Source: Pseudomonas putida
GTDB taxonomy: Bacteria; Pseudomonadota; Gammaproteobacteria; Pseudomonadales; Pseudomonadaceae
DNA: 64,000 nucleotides
Assembly: GCF_030159595.1 (NCBI RefSeq)
Contig: NZ_BSKJ01000002.1
Coordinates: forward strand, 62,001 to 126,000
Reading direction: 5' to 3'
Shown here: positions 47,266 to 57,459 of the stretch, one piece after another
Layout: the number at the start of each line of letters is the position of its first letter
Numbering within the stretch: position 1 is the first letter of the stretch
Made by a program: the position numbers and the translations under genes
Notes under the pieces: model-generated
Database searches by the model: none
Seen by the model: the letters and a program-made list of their open reading frames with translations, nothing else
Told to the model about the DNA's origin: nothing

Positions 47266-48621
47266 TTAACGCACCAGGCAAGGCCGCTTGTTGTCGAAGC
47301 TCCACCCCGGAATCAGGAACTGCATCGCCACGCTGTCATCCCGCGCGCCCAGGCCCATGTTGCGGTAGCACTCATGCGCCTTGGCCAGTTGGTCCTCATC
47401 CAGCTCCACCCCCAGCCCGGGCCGTGCCGGTACCCGCACATGCCCGTCGACAATGCGCAGCGGCTCGCGGGTCAGGCGCTGCCCGTCCTGCCAGATCCAG
47501 TGGGTGTCGATCGCCGTGATCTCACCCGGTGCCGCAGCCGCCACCTGAGTGAACATCGCCAGCGAAATGTCGAAGTGGTTGTTGGAATGTGAACCCCAGG
47601 TCAGCCCCCAGTCATTGCACATCTGCGCCACCCGTACCGAACCCTGCAAGGTCCAGAAGTGCGGGTCGGCCAGCGGGATGTCTACCGACTGCAACTGGAT
47701 TGCATGGCCCATCTGCCGCCAGTCGGTGGCGATCATGTTGGTGGCGGTCGGCAAGCCGGTAGCGCGGCGGAACTCGGCCATCACCTCACGGCCCGAGTAA
47801 CCGTTTTCAGCACCACACGGGTCTTCGGCGTAGGCCAGCACATCGTGCTTGTCGCGGCACAGGGCAATGGCTTCCTTCAACGACCAGGCACCGTTCGGGT
47901 CGAGGGTGATGCGCGCTTCGGGGAAGCGCTCGGCCAAGGCCGTTACCGCCTCCATCTCCTCTTCGCCGCGCAACACGCCGCCCTTGAGCTTGAAGTCGCT
48001 GAAGCCATAACGCTGCTTGGCGGCTTCGGCCAGGCGCACCACCGCTTCCGGGGTCAGGGCCTTTTCGTGGCGCACGCGGAACCAGTCGTCATCGGCATCG
48101 GCCTCGTTGCGGTAGGCCAGGTCGGTCTGCTGGCGGTCGCCGATATAGAACAGGTAACCCAGCATTTTCACTGCATCGCGTTGCTGCCCTTCACCCAGCA
48201 AGGCCGCCATGGGCACGTTGAGGTGCTGGCCGAGCAGGTCGAGCAGCGCCGACTCGATGGCCGTTACCGCATGCACGGTAATGCGCAGGTCGAACGTCTG
48301 CAGGCCGCGACCCGCCGCGTCGCGATTGGCGAAGGTCTGACGCATGGCATTGAGCACGCGCTGGTAATGGCCGATCGGCTGGCCGACCACCAGGCTGCGG
48401 GCGTCTTCGAGGGTCTGGCGAATCTTTTCCCCACCCGGCACCTCACCCAGCCCGGTGTTGCCAGCGCTGTCGCGCAGCACCACCACGTTGCGGGTGAAGA
48501 ACGGGCCATGGGCGCCACTGAGGTTGAGCAGCATGCTGTCGTGGCCAGCCACGGGGATCACGCGCAAGTCGGTGACGACTGGGGTGCTGGTGTGAACGGC
48601 GGGATTGGTCTGCATATTCAT
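47266..48621 (-). CDS. gudD: Glucarate dehydratase
   Basis: 451 residues of the enolase superfamily. KxK-type catalytic Lys in FSDFKLKGG, metal ligands in [10 protein letters not shown] and [15 protein letters not shown], family-specific [14 protein letters not shown], and the His in [11 protein letters not shown]. It dehydrates D-glucarate (and L-idarate) to 5-dehydro-4-deoxyglucarate. Its next enzyme (KDG dehydratase) is not in the window. The ATG at 48621 is preferred over an open upstream extension. It is 19 bp after the MFS gene, forming a transporter-dehydratase operon. Confidence 0.95.
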   Translation of the reverse strand: MNMQTNPAVHTSTPVVTDLRVIPVAGHDSMLLNLSGAHGPFFTRNVVVLRDSAGNTGLGEVPGGEKIRQTLEDARSLVVGQPIGHYQRVLNAMRQTFANRDAAGRGLQTFDLRITVHAVTAIESALLDLLGQHLNVPMAALLGEGQQRDAVKMLGYLFYIGDRQQTDLAYRNEADADDDWFRVRHEKALTPEAVVRLAEAAKQRYGFSDFKLKGGVLRGEEEMEAVTALAERFPEARITLDPNGAWSLKEAIALCRDKHDVLAYAEDPCGAENGYSGREVMAEFRRATGLPTATNMIATDWRQMGHAIQLQSVDIPLADPHFWTLQGSVRVAQMCNDWGLTWGSHSNNHFDISLAMFTQVAAAAPGEITAIDTHWIWQDGQRLTREPLRIVDGHVRVPARPGLGVELDEDQLAKAHECYRNMGLGARDDSVAMQFLIPGWSFDNKRPCLVR

Positions 48622-48640
48622 GGTTGTTGTCTCGCAGTCA

Positions 48641-49993
48641 TCAATGGGTCTGGCCCAGGGCCGAACGGGCCTTGAGGTCGTCAGTAGGGGCGCCCTTTGG
48701 GCGAGTGCGTACGAAGAAGATGGCAATGGCTGCCAGCACCGAGGTCACGGCCAGGCCATACAGCCCCCCCTGGATCGACCCGGTCTGCTGCTCCAGCAGG
48801 CCGAAGGTGGTAGGGGCGACGAAGCCACCGAGGTTGCCGACCGAGTTGATCAGGGCGATCACGGCCGCCGCGATGCGGGCATCCAGATAACCCTGCGGAA
48901 TCGGCCAGAACAGTGACGATGCCGATTTGAAACCGATGGCCGCGAAGCACACGGCGACAAAGGCAAATACTGGCCCGCCGGTGGTGGACATGAACATCCC
49001 GATGGCGGCGACCACCAGCGCCCCAGCCACCCACGCCTGCTGGAACTTCCAGCGCGCAGAGCCTGCCGCGAAGGCATACATGGCCAGGATCGAGATCAGC
49101 CACGGGATCGAGTTGAAGAAGCCGACCTGCAGGTCGCTGAGGTCGCCCATGCGCTTGATGATGCTCGGCAGCCAGAAGGTGGCAGCGTAGATGGTCAGCT
49201 GGATGCAGAAGTAGATCACACAGAACAGCACGATCTGGCGATCCTTGAGCAGGCTCCAGGCCGACGTCTTGACCGCGCCAACGGCTTCACGCTCACGCTG
49301 TTCGCGGTCGATGGTAGACACCAGCGCGTCCTGCTCGGCCTGGCTCAACCACTTGGCATCCTGCGGTTTGGAATCCAGCCAGAAAAACACGAAGAAGCAC
49401 AATGCGACCGAGGCCATGCCTTCGATGAACAGCATCCACTGCCAGCCATGCATACCCAGGCCCTGGATCTGCATCAATGCTCCGGCCAGCGGCCCGGAAA
49501 TCAGCGAAGCCAGCGCCGAGCCGCTGAGGAAGATGGCAATCGCCTTGCCGCGCTCGGCACCTGGCAGCCAGCGGGTGAAGTAGTAGATCACACCAGGGAA
49601 GAAACCCGCTTCGGCAACACCCAGCAGAAAGCGCAGCACATAGAACTGGGTTTCGTTCTGCACAAAGGCCATGGCCGTGGCCACCAGCCCCCAGGTGAAC
49701 ATGATGCGGGTCAGCCAAAGCCGTGCCCCCACCTTCTGCAGCAACATGTTCGAAGGCACTTCGAACAATGCGTAGCCAATGAAGAACAAGCCGGCACCAA
49801 AGCCATAGGCCGCGGCGCTGATGCCCAGATCGCTTTCCAGGTGCGGGCGGATGAAACCGATATTGACGCGGTCGAGGTAGTTGACGATGAACATGATGAC
49901 GAACAGCGGCAGGACGTGGCGCTTGACCTTGGCCACGGCACTGGCCAACGCGTCGCCTTCAGTCCGGGCAGACGGAGCGAGGGTGTCGTTCAC
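48641..49993 (-). CDS. MFS transporter, likely glucarate importer
   Basis: 450 residues, 12 transmembrane helices of the ACS family: [14 protein letters not shown] in TM1, and [21 protein letters not shown]. The GTG at 49993 is preferred because GGGAGA lies 9 nt before it; a GTG five codons earlier lacks such a site. Cotranscribed with gudD, so glucarate is the likely substrate. A FadR-type operator lies 80-95 bp upstream. Confidence 0.88.
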   Translation of the reverse strand: MNDTLAPSARTEGDALASAVAKVKRHVLPLFVIMFIVNYLDRVNIGFIRPHLESDLGISAAAYGFGAGLFFIGYALFEVPSNMLLQKVGARLWLTRIMFTWGLVATAMAFVQNETQFYVLRFLLGVAEAGFFPGVIYYFTRWLPGAERGKAIAIFLSGSALASLISGPLAGALMQIQGLGMHGWQWMLFIEGMASVALCFFVFFWLDSKPQDAKWLSQAEQDALVSTIDREQREREAVGAVKTSAWSLLKDRQIVLFCVIYFCIQLTIYAATFWLPSIIKRMGDLSDLQVGFFNSIPWLISILAMYAFAAGSARWKFQQAWVAGALVVAAIGMFMSTTGGPVFAFVAVCFAAIGFKSASSLFWPIPQGYLDARIAAAVIALINSVGNLGGFVAPTTFGLLEQQTGSIQGGLYGLAVTSVLAAIAIFFVRTRPKGAPTDDLKARSALGQTH

Positions 49994-50073
49994 TTGCGGA
50001 TCTCCCACTAATTGTTTTTGTGCGGGTCTTGGTTGTCTGACATGGCAGTGGGGATGAGCATATGCCTGACAGG

Positions 50074-50086
50074 GTTGTACGACAAG
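50074..50086. promoter_or_regulatory. FadR-type operator near the transporter promoter
   Basis: GTTGTACGACAAG: TTGT-ACG-ACAA dyad; the same dyad as at 50219 but read in opposite orientation in its centre. It lies 81 bp before the transporter GTG. Confidence 0.6.
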
Positions 50087-50218
50087 ATCACCAATGTCGG
50101 CAAAAGCGCAAAATACAAGCTGTCATAATGCCAAAATGCTGCGATCTTGCAAAAACAGACAAGCTACGCGTTGCCTTGAACACAGGAAAAATCCGCAAAG
50201 AATATTTTTATGGTTTAA

Positions 50219-50231
50219 CTTGTCGTACAAG
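50219..50231. promoter_or_regulatory. FadR-type operator before the regulator gene
   Basis: CTTGTCGTACAAG: perfect 5-bp arms (CTTGT/ACAAG) around CGT, 11 bp before the regulator ATG. The paired sites at both ends of the divergent gap point to one regulator controlling both directions. Confidence 0.65.
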
Positions 50232-50242
50232 CACAACACGAA

Positions 50243-50956
50243 ATGGATCACACCATGGACCCCGAACACGCGCGCAAACGCGGTCATAGCCGCGCTCATG
50301 ACCTGGTCTCCAGCCTGACTCAACAGATTTTGCTGGGCACCTTCAGGCCTGGGGACAAGTTACCCTCGGAAAACACCCTGGTGCGCGAGCATGGGGTCAG
50401 CCGCACGGTGGTCCGCGAAGCCTTGTCCAAGTTGCAGGCCTCCGGGCTGGTGGCGCCGCGCCACGGTATTGGTACTTTCGTGATGGAGCGCCAGGCCCAG
50501 GCTGGGCTGCGTATAGGTGCGGAAAGCGCAGCCAATGTGCGCGACCTGCTGGAGCTGCGCATTGGACTGGAAGGCCAAGCTGCTGCCCTGGCCGCGTTGC
50601 GCCGTGATGAGGGGCACCTGGCACGGATGCGCCAGGCACTGGATGACTACCAGGACCTGGCGGCCGCCGGTGACAGCTGCATCGAAGCAGACCGGCGCTT
50701 CCACCTGCTGATTGCCGAAGCCACCGGCAACCTGTATTTCACCGAGATGCTGCTGCAACTGGGCAACAGCCTGATCCCGCGCAACCGCATGGCCCTGGCC
50801 GAACGTGGCGGGGCGAAGCTTGCGCGTCAGGCCTACCTGGCCAATCTTGAACATGAGGCGGTGCTCAATGCCATCCGCCGACAAGACCCGGATGCCGCGC
50901 GGGCGGCTATTTGCCTGCATCTGTCCAACAGCCGTGATCGCCTGTTGCCGGATTGA
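50243..50956 (+). CDS. FadR-family (GntR) regulator of the glucarate operon
   Basis: 237 residues. Winged helix (LLGTFRPGDKLPSENTLVRE, then HGVSRTVVREALSKLQ), then an FCD-type effector domain (about 85-230) with a D...H...H metal-site pattern (ADRRFHLLIAEAT and LEHEAVLNAI). It is divergent from the transporter-gudD operon; operators are visible in between. The start may also be the ATG at 50255, which is in frame four codons in. Likely induced by glucarate or a related acid (inference). Confidence 0.85.
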   Translation: MDHTMDPEHARKRGHSRAHDLVSSLTQQILLGTFRPGDKLPSENTLVREHGVSRTVVREALSKLQASGLVAPRHGIGTFVMERQAQAGLRIGAESAANVRDLLELRIGLEGQAAALAALRRDEGHLARMRQALDDYQDLAAAGDSCIEADRRFHLLIAEATGNLYFTEMLLQLGNSLIPRNRMALAERGGAKLARQAYLANLEHEAVLNAIRRQDPDAARAAICLHLSNSRDRLLPD

Positions 50957-51018
50957 CAGGAAGTGCACTGCCATCCGTCCTGATGCGCTCCCACCAGGAA
51001 ACGTGTACCAACAAAAAA

Positions 51019-51780
51019 TCAGGCCAACGCCCGGTCCACCAACACCTGCAAACGCCCCTGCGAGCAACACTCCACCCGCGCCTCAACGCCATACACCTCA
51101 GCCAGCAACCCCGGCTGCAGCACGTCCCCAGGCGCCCCACAGGCCACCACCCTGCCCTCACGCAACACCACAAGCCAATCGGCATGGCTGGCCGCCAGGT
51201 TGATGTCATGCAGCACCGCCACCGCCAGCAACCGGTGCGCCTGTACCCGCTCGCGCACCGCGCCCATCACCCGCAACTGGTAATGCAGGTCCAGCGCACT
51301 GGTCGGCTCGTCCAGCAACAGCACCTGTGGGTTGCGCGCCATCAATTGCGCCAGCGCCACCAACTGCCGCTGCCCGCCAGACAGGCTGTCCAGCGAGCGC
51401 TCGGCCAGGCCCTCGATGCCCAACTGACGCAACGCCTCATAGGCGCTGCCCAGCAGGTCGTCGCTACCGCTCACGCGCAAGGCCGCGACAATGCTTTCCA
51501 GCACGCCCAAGGCAATGCCAGGTGGCAATTGCTGAGGCATGTAGGCCAAGCGCCGCGAGCGCTCGGCAAAGCCCAGCCGCGTCACGTCCTGCCCATCCAG
51601 GCTCAGCCCGCCGCGCATCCGTTCCAGCCCCGCCAGGGCGCGTAGCAGCGTGGACTTGCCCGCGCCATTGGGCCCGACCAGCGCCACAAGACTACCCGCC
51701 GGCAATGCCGGCAGGCTCACCCCATGCAGGATCTGCCGGGCGCCGTATGCCACCGAAACACCCTCGATCAACAGGCTCAC
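51019..51780 (-). CDS. ABC transporter ATP-binding protein (Fe3+-siderophore/haem/B12 type)
   Basis: 253 residues. Walker A GPNGAGKST, signature LSGGQRQL, Walker B VLLLDEPTSALD, switch His in VAVLHDINLAA. It belongs to the FecE/BtuD-like group by its VLHDINLAA text and its place after an FecCD permease. The GTG start overlaps the permease stop (GTGA). It energises uptake of the metal chelate from the periplasm. Confidence 0.92.
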   Translation of the reverse strand: MSLLIEGVSVAYGARQILHGVSLPALPAGSLVALVGPNGAGKSTLLRALAGLERMRGGLSLDGQDVTRLGFAERSRRLAYMPQQLPPGIALGVLESIVAALRVSGSDDLLGSAYEALRQLGIEGLAERSLDSLSGGQRQLVALAQLMARNPQVLLLDEPTSALDLHYQLRVMGAVRERVQAHRLLAVAVLHDINLAASHADWLVVLREGRVVACGAPGDVLQPGLLAEVYGVEARVECCSQGRLQVLVDRALA

Positions 51781-52838
51781 AACCTTCTCCCCCGGCGGAA
51801 CACCAACACCACGAACACCGGCACACCCACCAACGCAGTGACGATGCCAACCGGCACGATCACCCCAGGCAAGATCACCTTGCTGGCAATCGACGACAGC
51901 GACAGCATCAACGCCCCCACCAGCGCACTGGCCGGCAGCAGGAAACGCTGGTCTTCACCCACCAGCAGACGGGCGATATGCGGCCCGACCAGGCCAACGA
52001 AACCGATGGTGCCAACGAACGCCACCGCCGTTGCCGACAACAGGCTGATACGCAGCAGCGAAGCAAGACGCAGGCGCCGGGTATCCACGCCAAAGCTGCG
52101 TGCCCTGTCCTCCCCCATGCGCAGCAAGGTCATGGCCGGTGCCGCCCGTAGCGAGAACGGCAGCGACAGCGCCAGCACCAGCGCCAGGATGCCGAGCTTC
52201 TGCCAGTCGGCGCGCGCCAGGCTGCCCAATGTCCAGAACACCAGTTGCTGCAGCACGTCCTCGGTGGCCAATAGTTGCAACAACGAAACCAGCGCGTTGC
52301 AGCTGAACACCAAGGCAATGCCGAACAGCACGAGGCTTTCTACCCCGGCGCCGCGCAAGCGCGACATGGCCTGCAGCAGCACCACCGACAGGCAGGCGAA
52401 AACGAACGCCATCACCGTCACCTGCGCACTGGGTGCCAGCCAGGCGATGCCCAGCGGGTAAGCAATCGCCAATGATGCGCCCAGCGCTGCAGACGACGAC
52501 ACGCCCAAGGTAAACGGGCTGGCCAACGGGTTATCAAGGATCGCCTGCATCTCGGCGCCCGCCAGCGACAGTGCCGCACCCACCAGCACGGCCATCAGCG
52601 TGTACGGCAGGCGCACGTTCCAGATGATCACCCGTTCGGTGGCGCTGAGCGTTTGCGGATCGAAAATCCCTTGCAGCAGCCGCCCCAGGCTCATGCCAGA
52701 GGCGCCGCTGGCCAGGTCACCCAATACTGACAACAGCACTAGCAGCGCCAGCCCCGCCACCAGCCAGGTGCGCCGCCATAGCAACCGTCGGTAGTGCCAC
52801 GCGGCCTGCGCAGCACCTGGCAAAGCCTGTGCGGTCAC
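51777..52838 (-). CDS. FecCD-family ABC permease
   Basis: 353 residues with about 9-10 transmembrane helices. Characteristic FecCD text: NVRLPYTLMAVLVGAALSLA, GAEMQAILDNPLASPFTLGV, and GTIGFVGLVGPHIARLLVG (the coupling loop). GTG start overlapping the stop of the binding-protein gene (GTGA). Forms the membrane channel of the transporter. Confidence 0.93.
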   Translation of the reverse strand: MTAQALPGAAQAAWHYRRLLWRRTWLVAGLALLVLLSVLGDLASGASGMSLGRLLQGIFDPQTLSATERVIIWNVRLPYTLMAVLVGAALSLAGAEMQAILDNPLASPFTLGVSSSAALGASLAIAYPLGIAWLAPSAQVTVMAFVFACLSVVLLQAMSRLRGAGVESLVLFGIALVFSCNALVSLLQLLATEDVLQQLVFWTLGSLARADWQKLGILALVLALSLPFSLRAAPAMTLLRMGEDRARSFGVDTRRLRLASLLRISLLSATAVAFVGTIGFVGLVGPHIARLLVGEDQRFLLPASALVGALMLSLSSIASKVILPGVIVPVGIVTALVGVPVFVVLVFRRGRRL

Positions 52839-53950
52839 TGGGCGTCGATCCAGTAGTGGCCGTCCAGCCCCACCTTGAGCATCCGGTTGATTTCGCCCAT
52901 GGTCGCCTGCGGGTCTACATCCTTGAAGCGCGCCGGGTGCACCCAGCGCGCCATGGCTTCGACTGCCAGGATGTTGAATGGCGAGTTGTAGAAGTCATGC
53001 CACAAGCCATGCGCCTGTCCAGCCTGTATCGGCCGCAGCGGAGCGAATTCGGGGCGTGCGGTGATTTTCGCCAGGCTTTGCCGTGCAGTCTCGGCGGATA
53101 CTCCGGCACCCAACAGCACCCCCGGTGCGCGGTTGCCGGTGGCGATGTACACATCCGGGTCGGCTTGCAGCACATATTCGACACTGACATCACCCAACGC
53201 CCCCGGCACCACATCGGCACCAATGTTATGCCCACCTACGGCCTCGACCACGCTTCCCAGGCCGCTCTTGCCAGTGGTATGCCCTGGCGCCTGCCATACG
53301 CCGGCCAACAGTTCGAGAAACACCTTGGGCCGCTCACTGTCCTTGATCCCGGCCACGCCGTCGGTTACCCGCTTCAGGTGGCGGTCGTACAGGTTCAGGT
53401 ATTCCTGCGCCTGCTGTTCACGCCCAAGCAAAGTACCCAGTGCCTCCATGCTCACCCGGGTATTGCGGATCGGGTGCACGCGGAAGTCGATGAACAGCAC
53501 CGGCACACCCGCCTTCTCCAGCAAGTCGGCCACCTGGCTGTGCTGGGTCGGGCCTTCGCCGGCAATGCTGAAGATTGCCAAGTCGGGCTTGAGCGCCAGA
53601 ATCTGCTCGGCGCTTACGCTCTGCTCGGAGGCCTGGCCGATCAGCGGCAGGCGGGTAATTTGCGGGTACTTTTGCGCGTACACCTCATAGGTGTGCGGGT
53701 CGAGCAGGCGCATATCGTTCTGCCAGCCGACCACCCGCTGGAACGGGTTTTCACGGTCGAGCAAGGCCAGGGCAAAGAACAGCCGCCCTTCGCCCAGTAC
53801 GATGCGCTGAGGCGCGTGGTCGACTTCAACCTTGCGCCCCAGCACGTCAGTCACTTGCACGGCACTGGCAGGTTGGGTAAAGCCGAGGCAGGTCGCCAAC
53901 AGCAACAGGGTAGGCAACACTCGCTGCCAGGAACGGGGGAGCAAACACAT
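52835..53950 (-). CDS. Periplasmic binding protein of the iron/haem/B12 ABC transporter
   Basis: 371 residues with a signal peptide (ATCLGFTQPASA). FecB/BtuF-like class III fold: VTDVLGRKVEVDHAPQRIVLG at the start, ALKPDLAIFSIAGEG, and VLFIDFRVHP. The ATG at 53950 follows AGAGG at 8-nt spacing; start codons at 53959 and 53983 lack a proper site. First gene of a three-gene unit with GTGA overlaps at both junctions. The ligand cannot be told from sequence alone. Confidence 0.9.
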   Translation of the reverse strand: MCLLPRSWQRVLPTLLLLATCLGFTQPASAVQVTDVLGRKVEVDHAPQRIVLGEGRLFFALALLDRENPFQRVVGWQNDMRLLDPHTYEVYAQKYPQITRLPLIGQASEQSVSAEQILALKPDLAIFSIAGEGPTQHSQVADLLEKAGVPVLFIDFRVHPIRNTRVSMEALGTLLGREQQAQEYLNLYDRHLKRVTDGVAGIKDSERPKVFLELLAGVWQAPGHTTGKSGLGSVVEAVGGHNIGADVVPGALGDVSVEYVLQADPDVYIATGNRAPGVLLGAGVSAETARQSLAKITARPEFAPLRPIQAGQAHGLWHDFYNSPFNILAVEAMARWVHPARFKDVDPQATMGEINRMLKVGLDGHYWIDAQ

Positions 53951-54075
53951 CGGGGGCATCCTCTTGAAGAGAATCAATCGCAACAGAGCGAGGCATTCTA
54001 GCCAGCCGCCCTGTGCCGCCGATGTGCGCGAATGTATTGGCTTGTAGAGTGGCCGTTACATCCGGCCGGCTCACC

Positions 54076-55086
54076 TCACCAGGTCAGGCAGATCTTGCCG
54101 AAATGCCGGTTGCTCTCCTGGTAACGGAACGCCTCGACGATCTGCTCCAGTTCAAAGTGCTTGTCCACCACGGGCCGCAGGCCGTTGGCATCGATCGCCC
54201 GCACCATCGCCTGTTGCTGCGCACGGCTGCCCACCAGCACACCTTGCAGACGAATTTGCCGCACCAGCGCCTGCACCAGCGGCAGCTGGCCAGCCACGCC
54301 GGTGAGGATACCGATCAGCGATACATGCCCACCGATGCGCGCAGCAATCATCGACTGCTCCAACGTCGCCGGGCCGCCGACTTCGATCACATGGTCGACG
54401 CCGCGATTGCCGGTCAGCTCGCGCACTTTCTCACCCCAGGCGGGGGTGCTCTTGTAGTTGATCAGGTGATCGGCGCCCAGGGCCTTCAGGCGCTCCAGCT
54501 TGGCGTCGCTGGACGAGGTGGCGATCACCGTGGCGCCGGCCAGCTTGGCGAACTGCAGGGCGAAGATCGACACGCCGCCGGTGCCCTGCACCAGCACCGT
54601 GTCACCTGGTTTGAGGTGGTCATCGCTCATCAGGGCACGCCAGGCGGTGAGGCCAGCGGTGGTCAGGGTAGCCGCTTCGGCATGGCTGAAGCCCTTGGGC
54701 GCCAGGGTGAACGCGGTGGCACGGGCAGTGACCTGCTCACGGGCATAACCATCGATGCCGTCGCCCGGCACCTTGGCAAAACCTTCGACATTGGCCTGGC
54801 CGTCGAGCCAGTCGGGGAAGAAGGTGCTGACCACGTTGTCGCCGACCTGAAACTCAGTGACGCCCGCCCCCACCGCGACCACTTCGCCCGCGCCGTCGGC
54901 CATAGGGATACGCCGCTCGCTCGGGCCCCACATGCCGCTGACCACGGCGAAGTCGTGGTAGTTGAGGGAGCTGGCATGCAGCTGCACGGTGATCTCGCCG
55001 GCCTGGGGCGCGGCAGCCTCGCGGGTGCCGACCTCGACCTTGTCGTAGCCGCCGCCGGGCTGAACAAAAATGGCCTTGCTGGTCAT
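54076..55086 (-). CDS. Zinc-independent MDR oxidoreductase (quinone oxidoreductase-like)
   Basis: 336 residues: GroES-like N-terminal domain (SSLNYHDFAVVSGMWG) and a Rossmann domain with VLVQGTGGVSIFALQFAKLA (GTGGVS, NADP-binding). Cysteine ligands of zinc-dependent alcohol dehydrogenases are missing. Probably an NADPH-dependent reductase of quinones or enals. Monocistronic; substrate unknown. Confidence 0.85.
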   Translation of the reverse strand: MTSKAIFVQPGGGYDKVEVGTREAAAPQAGEITVQLHASSLNYHDFAVVSGMWGPSERRIPMADGAGEVVAVGAGVTEFQVGDNVVSTFFPDWLDGQANVEGFAKVPGDGIDGYAREQVTARATAFTLAPKGFSHAEAATLTTAGLTAWRALMSDDHLKPGDTVLVQGTGGVSIFALQFAKLAGATVIATSSSDAKLERLKALGADHLINYKSTPAWGEKVRELTGNRGVDHVIEVGGPATLEQSMIAARIGGHVSLIGILTGVAGQLPLVQALVRQIRLQGVLVGSRAQQQAMVRAIDANGLRPVVDKHFELEQIVEAFRYQESNRHFGKICLTW

Positions 55087-55156
55087 GGGTGGGTCTCCGT
55101 ATCAGGGGAAAGAGTGGAGTTCAGCATAGATAGGGCCTGAACATGCAGCACAAGAA

Positions 55157-55747
55157 TCAGCCCAGCATCACCTTCAATGCCCGGCAATCGGCCGCATGCC
55201 AATCCACCAGCTCCGGCCACGGATTATCCGGCAGGTTCACCAGCACCGTCCGTGCCCCTGCCGCTCGCCCACAGTCCAGGTCAAACCGGTAATCCCCCAC
55301 CATCACCAGCTCGCTCGGTGTCACGCCCCAGGCGCTGGCAATCTTCAGCAGCCCATCCGGGCTCGGCTTGGGCGCCGCTTCGTCACGCCCCAGAATGTGC
55401 TCCACCGGGAAGCAGTCCGCCAGGCCGATCGCCTCCAGCGTCACATGCGCCAGCTCACGCGCATTGCGGGTGAGAATACCCAGCCGGCAACCACGCTCAG
55501 CCAGCTCACGCACCAGCTCCACCGCCCCGGTGGCCGCCGTGGAAGCAAGCGCCAGGTCGCGCTCATGCTCCAGCAACCAGGCATGCTTGGCCGCCGCTTC
55601 GTCTGCCGGCAAGGCCGCCAGGTGGGTGAGGATGTCGTGCTCGACCGGGATGTCCAGCGCCACGCGAATGGCGGCGAAATCATGCACGGCCACGGTCAGG
55701 GTGCCGTCCATGTCGAACACCCAGTTGCGCACCTCGCCCAGGCTCAT
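55157..55747 (-). CDS. HAD-family phosphatase
   Basis: 196 residues. Motif I DMDGTLT (nucleophile and acid Asp), motif II LGILTRN (Thr), motif III Lys in APKPSPDGLL, motif IV MVGDYRFDLDCG. The helical cap fits phosphoglycolate phosphatase-like HADs. Start overlaps the stop of tesB (ATGA), so the two are coupled. Substrate unknown. Confidence 0.87.
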   Translation of the reverse strand: MSLGEVRNWVFDMDGTLTVAVHDFAAIRVALDIPVEHDILTHLAALPADEAAAKHAWLLEHERDLALASTAATGAVELVRELAERGCRLGILTRNARELAHVTLEAIGLADCFPVEHILGRDEAAPKPSPDGLLKIASAWGVTPSELVMVGDYRFDLDCGRAAGARTVLVNLPDNPWPELVDWHAADCRALKVMLG

Positions 55748-56613
55748 GCCCAGTCCTTACGATGGCGAATCAGGCCTTCCTGACTCGACGATGCCACCAG
55801 TTGCCCGGCCTGGTTGAAGATGCTGCCACGGCAGAAACCGCGGGAATTACCGGCCCACGGGCTGTCGGTGGCGTACAGCAACCACTCGTCAGCGCGCAGG
55901 TTGCCATGGAACCACAACGAATGGTCGAGGCTGGCGATCTGCATGTCGCGCTGCCACACCGATTTACCATGCGGTAGCAGCGACGTGGTCAGCAGGCCGA
56001 AGTCCGAGGCGTAGGCCAGCATGTACTTGTGCAGGGCGGGCACGTCGGGCAGGTTGCCGTCGGCGCGGAACCAGGCGTACTTCACCGGGTCGCCAGGCTT
56101 GGGGTTGAACGGGTCGCGCTCGGTCACTGGGCGAATCTCGATCGGCTTGGCGCACAGCACCTTGTCGCGAATACGCTCGGGCAACTGGTCGGCCATGGCG
56201 CTGGCCAGCTCCACCTCGGTGGGCAGGTTGTCCGGGCCGACCACGTCAGGCATCTGCGCCTGGTGCTCGAAACCTTCCTCGTCGTACTGGAATGACGCGC
56301 TGCAGGTGAAGATGGTCTGGCCCTTCTGGATCGCCGTCACCCGACGGGTGCTGAAGCTGCCGCCATCGCGCACGCGGTCCACCGAATAGACCACCGGCAG
56401 GCTGGCATCGCCGGGGCGCAGGAAGTAGCCGTGCAACGAATGCACATGGCGAGCGTCTTCGACCGTCTGGCTGGCCGCCGACAAGGACTGGCCCAGCACT
56501 TGCCCACCGTACAGCTGGCGGAAGCCCAGGTCCTGGCTACGTCCACGGAACAGGTTCTCCTCGATGGCTTCGAGGCTCAACAGGTCGACCAGGTCGTCCA
56601 ACACATGACTCAT
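55744..56613 (-). CDS. tesB: Acyl-CoA thioesterase II
   Basis: 289 residues, a double hotdog fold: FRGRSQDLGFRQLYGGQVLG at the start, HSLHGYFLRPGD, and the C-terminal SLDHSLWFHGNLRADEWLLY with the catalytic Asp. It hydrolyses medium/long-chain acyl-CoAs. GAGGAG precedes the ATG at 56613; a start six codons upstream is open. Coupled to the HAD gene downstream. Confidence 0.95.
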   Translation of the reverse strand: MSHVLDDLVDLLSLEAIEENLFRGRSQDLGFRQLYGGQVLGQSLSAASQTVEDARHVHSLHGYFLRPGDASLPVVYSVDRVRDGGSFSTRRVTAIQKGQTIFTCSASFQYDEEGFEHQAQMPDVVGPDNLPTEVELASAMADQLPERIRDKVLCAKPIEIRPVTERDPFNPKPGDPVKYAWFRADGNLPDVPALHKYMLAYASDFGLLTTSLLPHGKSVWQRDMQIASLDHSLWFHGNLRADEWLLYATDSPWAGNSRGFCRGSIFNQAGQLVASSSQEGLIRHRKDWA

Positions 56614-56710
56614 TGGGGGTTCTCCTCGCAAGGCAACACGTCTCTACAGCACTCTTTAATAAGGGCAAATGATACAGGGTTTGTCATTCGCGCCGGGCAT
56701 GGCCGTGCAT

Positions 56711-57280
56711 TCAGGCACGCAGGGTCTTTTCCCAGTGTGCCCGGTCGATGCGGTACAGCACATGAGGGCGCAGCGGGTGGCCAACGGCCAGGCGGGGGTG
56801 TTCGAAGCTACCGCGCAGGTCCTGCTGCATGCCAATGGCCTGCATGACCTTTTGCGAAGGCAGGTTACTCTCGCTAGTGAACGACACCACCTCCTCCAGG
56901 CGCAATTGGGCGAAAGCACAACGCAGGCAGGTCCAGGCTGCTTCGCTGGCAAAGCCCAGGCCCCAGTGCCGCCGCGCCAGGCGCCAGCCGATCTCCACTG
57001 CCGGGGCGAAAGGCGCATCGAAGTTGACGTTGAGCAACCCGGTCATGCCGATGAACGCGCCGCTGTCCTTGCGCTCCAGCGCCCATAAACCAAATCCGAA
57101 CTCATTGAAGTGCCCGCGCACGCGGCCGATCAATGCGGCAGCCTCAAGGCGCGTCAACGGCGCCGGGAAGTAGCGCATCACCTGCGGGTCGGCGCACAGC
57201 GCGGCGAACTCGCGCAAGTCGTCGTCGTGCCATTGGCGCAGCACCAGCCGTGCACTTTCCAGTTCAAGAATGGGGGTCAT
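56711..57280 (-). CDS. GNAT-family N-acetyltransferase (RimJ/RimL-like)
   Basis: 189 residues. TARLVLRQW-type start (LESARLVLRQWHDDDL), acetyl-CoA region EIGWRLARRHWGLGFASEAA, and NLPSQKVMQAIGMQ near the C-terminus. The layout is that of GNAT enzymes related to RimJ/RimL, which acetylate protein N-termini or small amines. Substrate unknown. Confidence 0.88.
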   Translation of the reverse strand: MTPILELESARLVLRQWHDDDLREFAALCADPQVMRYFPAPLTRLEAAALIGRVRGHFNEFGFGLWALERKDSGAFIGMTGLLNVNFDAPFAPAVEIGWRLARRHWGLGFASEAAWTCLRCAFAQLRLEEVVSFTSESNLPSQKVMQAIGMQQDLRGSFEHPRLAVGHPLRPHVLYRIDRAHWEKTLRA

Positions 57281-57459
57281 CGGGCCTGCTCCGGTTTTGC
57301 CGTGTTGCAGTTTACAGCGTAGGCGGGGGCGCGGGTTTCACCCAACCGGCAACCGCCGAATGCAATTTTCACACGCCCTTCACCGCCCCCCGACAGGCCA
57401 CTTGGCAGGATGCCGCCATCACTGCCGCGCCAGCCGCGGCCACGCCAATGGAGCAACGC

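Noticed and set aside
54013..55140. Plus-strand open frame opposite the MDR oxidoreductase
   Set aside because: Antisense artefact; the minus-strand product has the GroES and Rossmann signatures.
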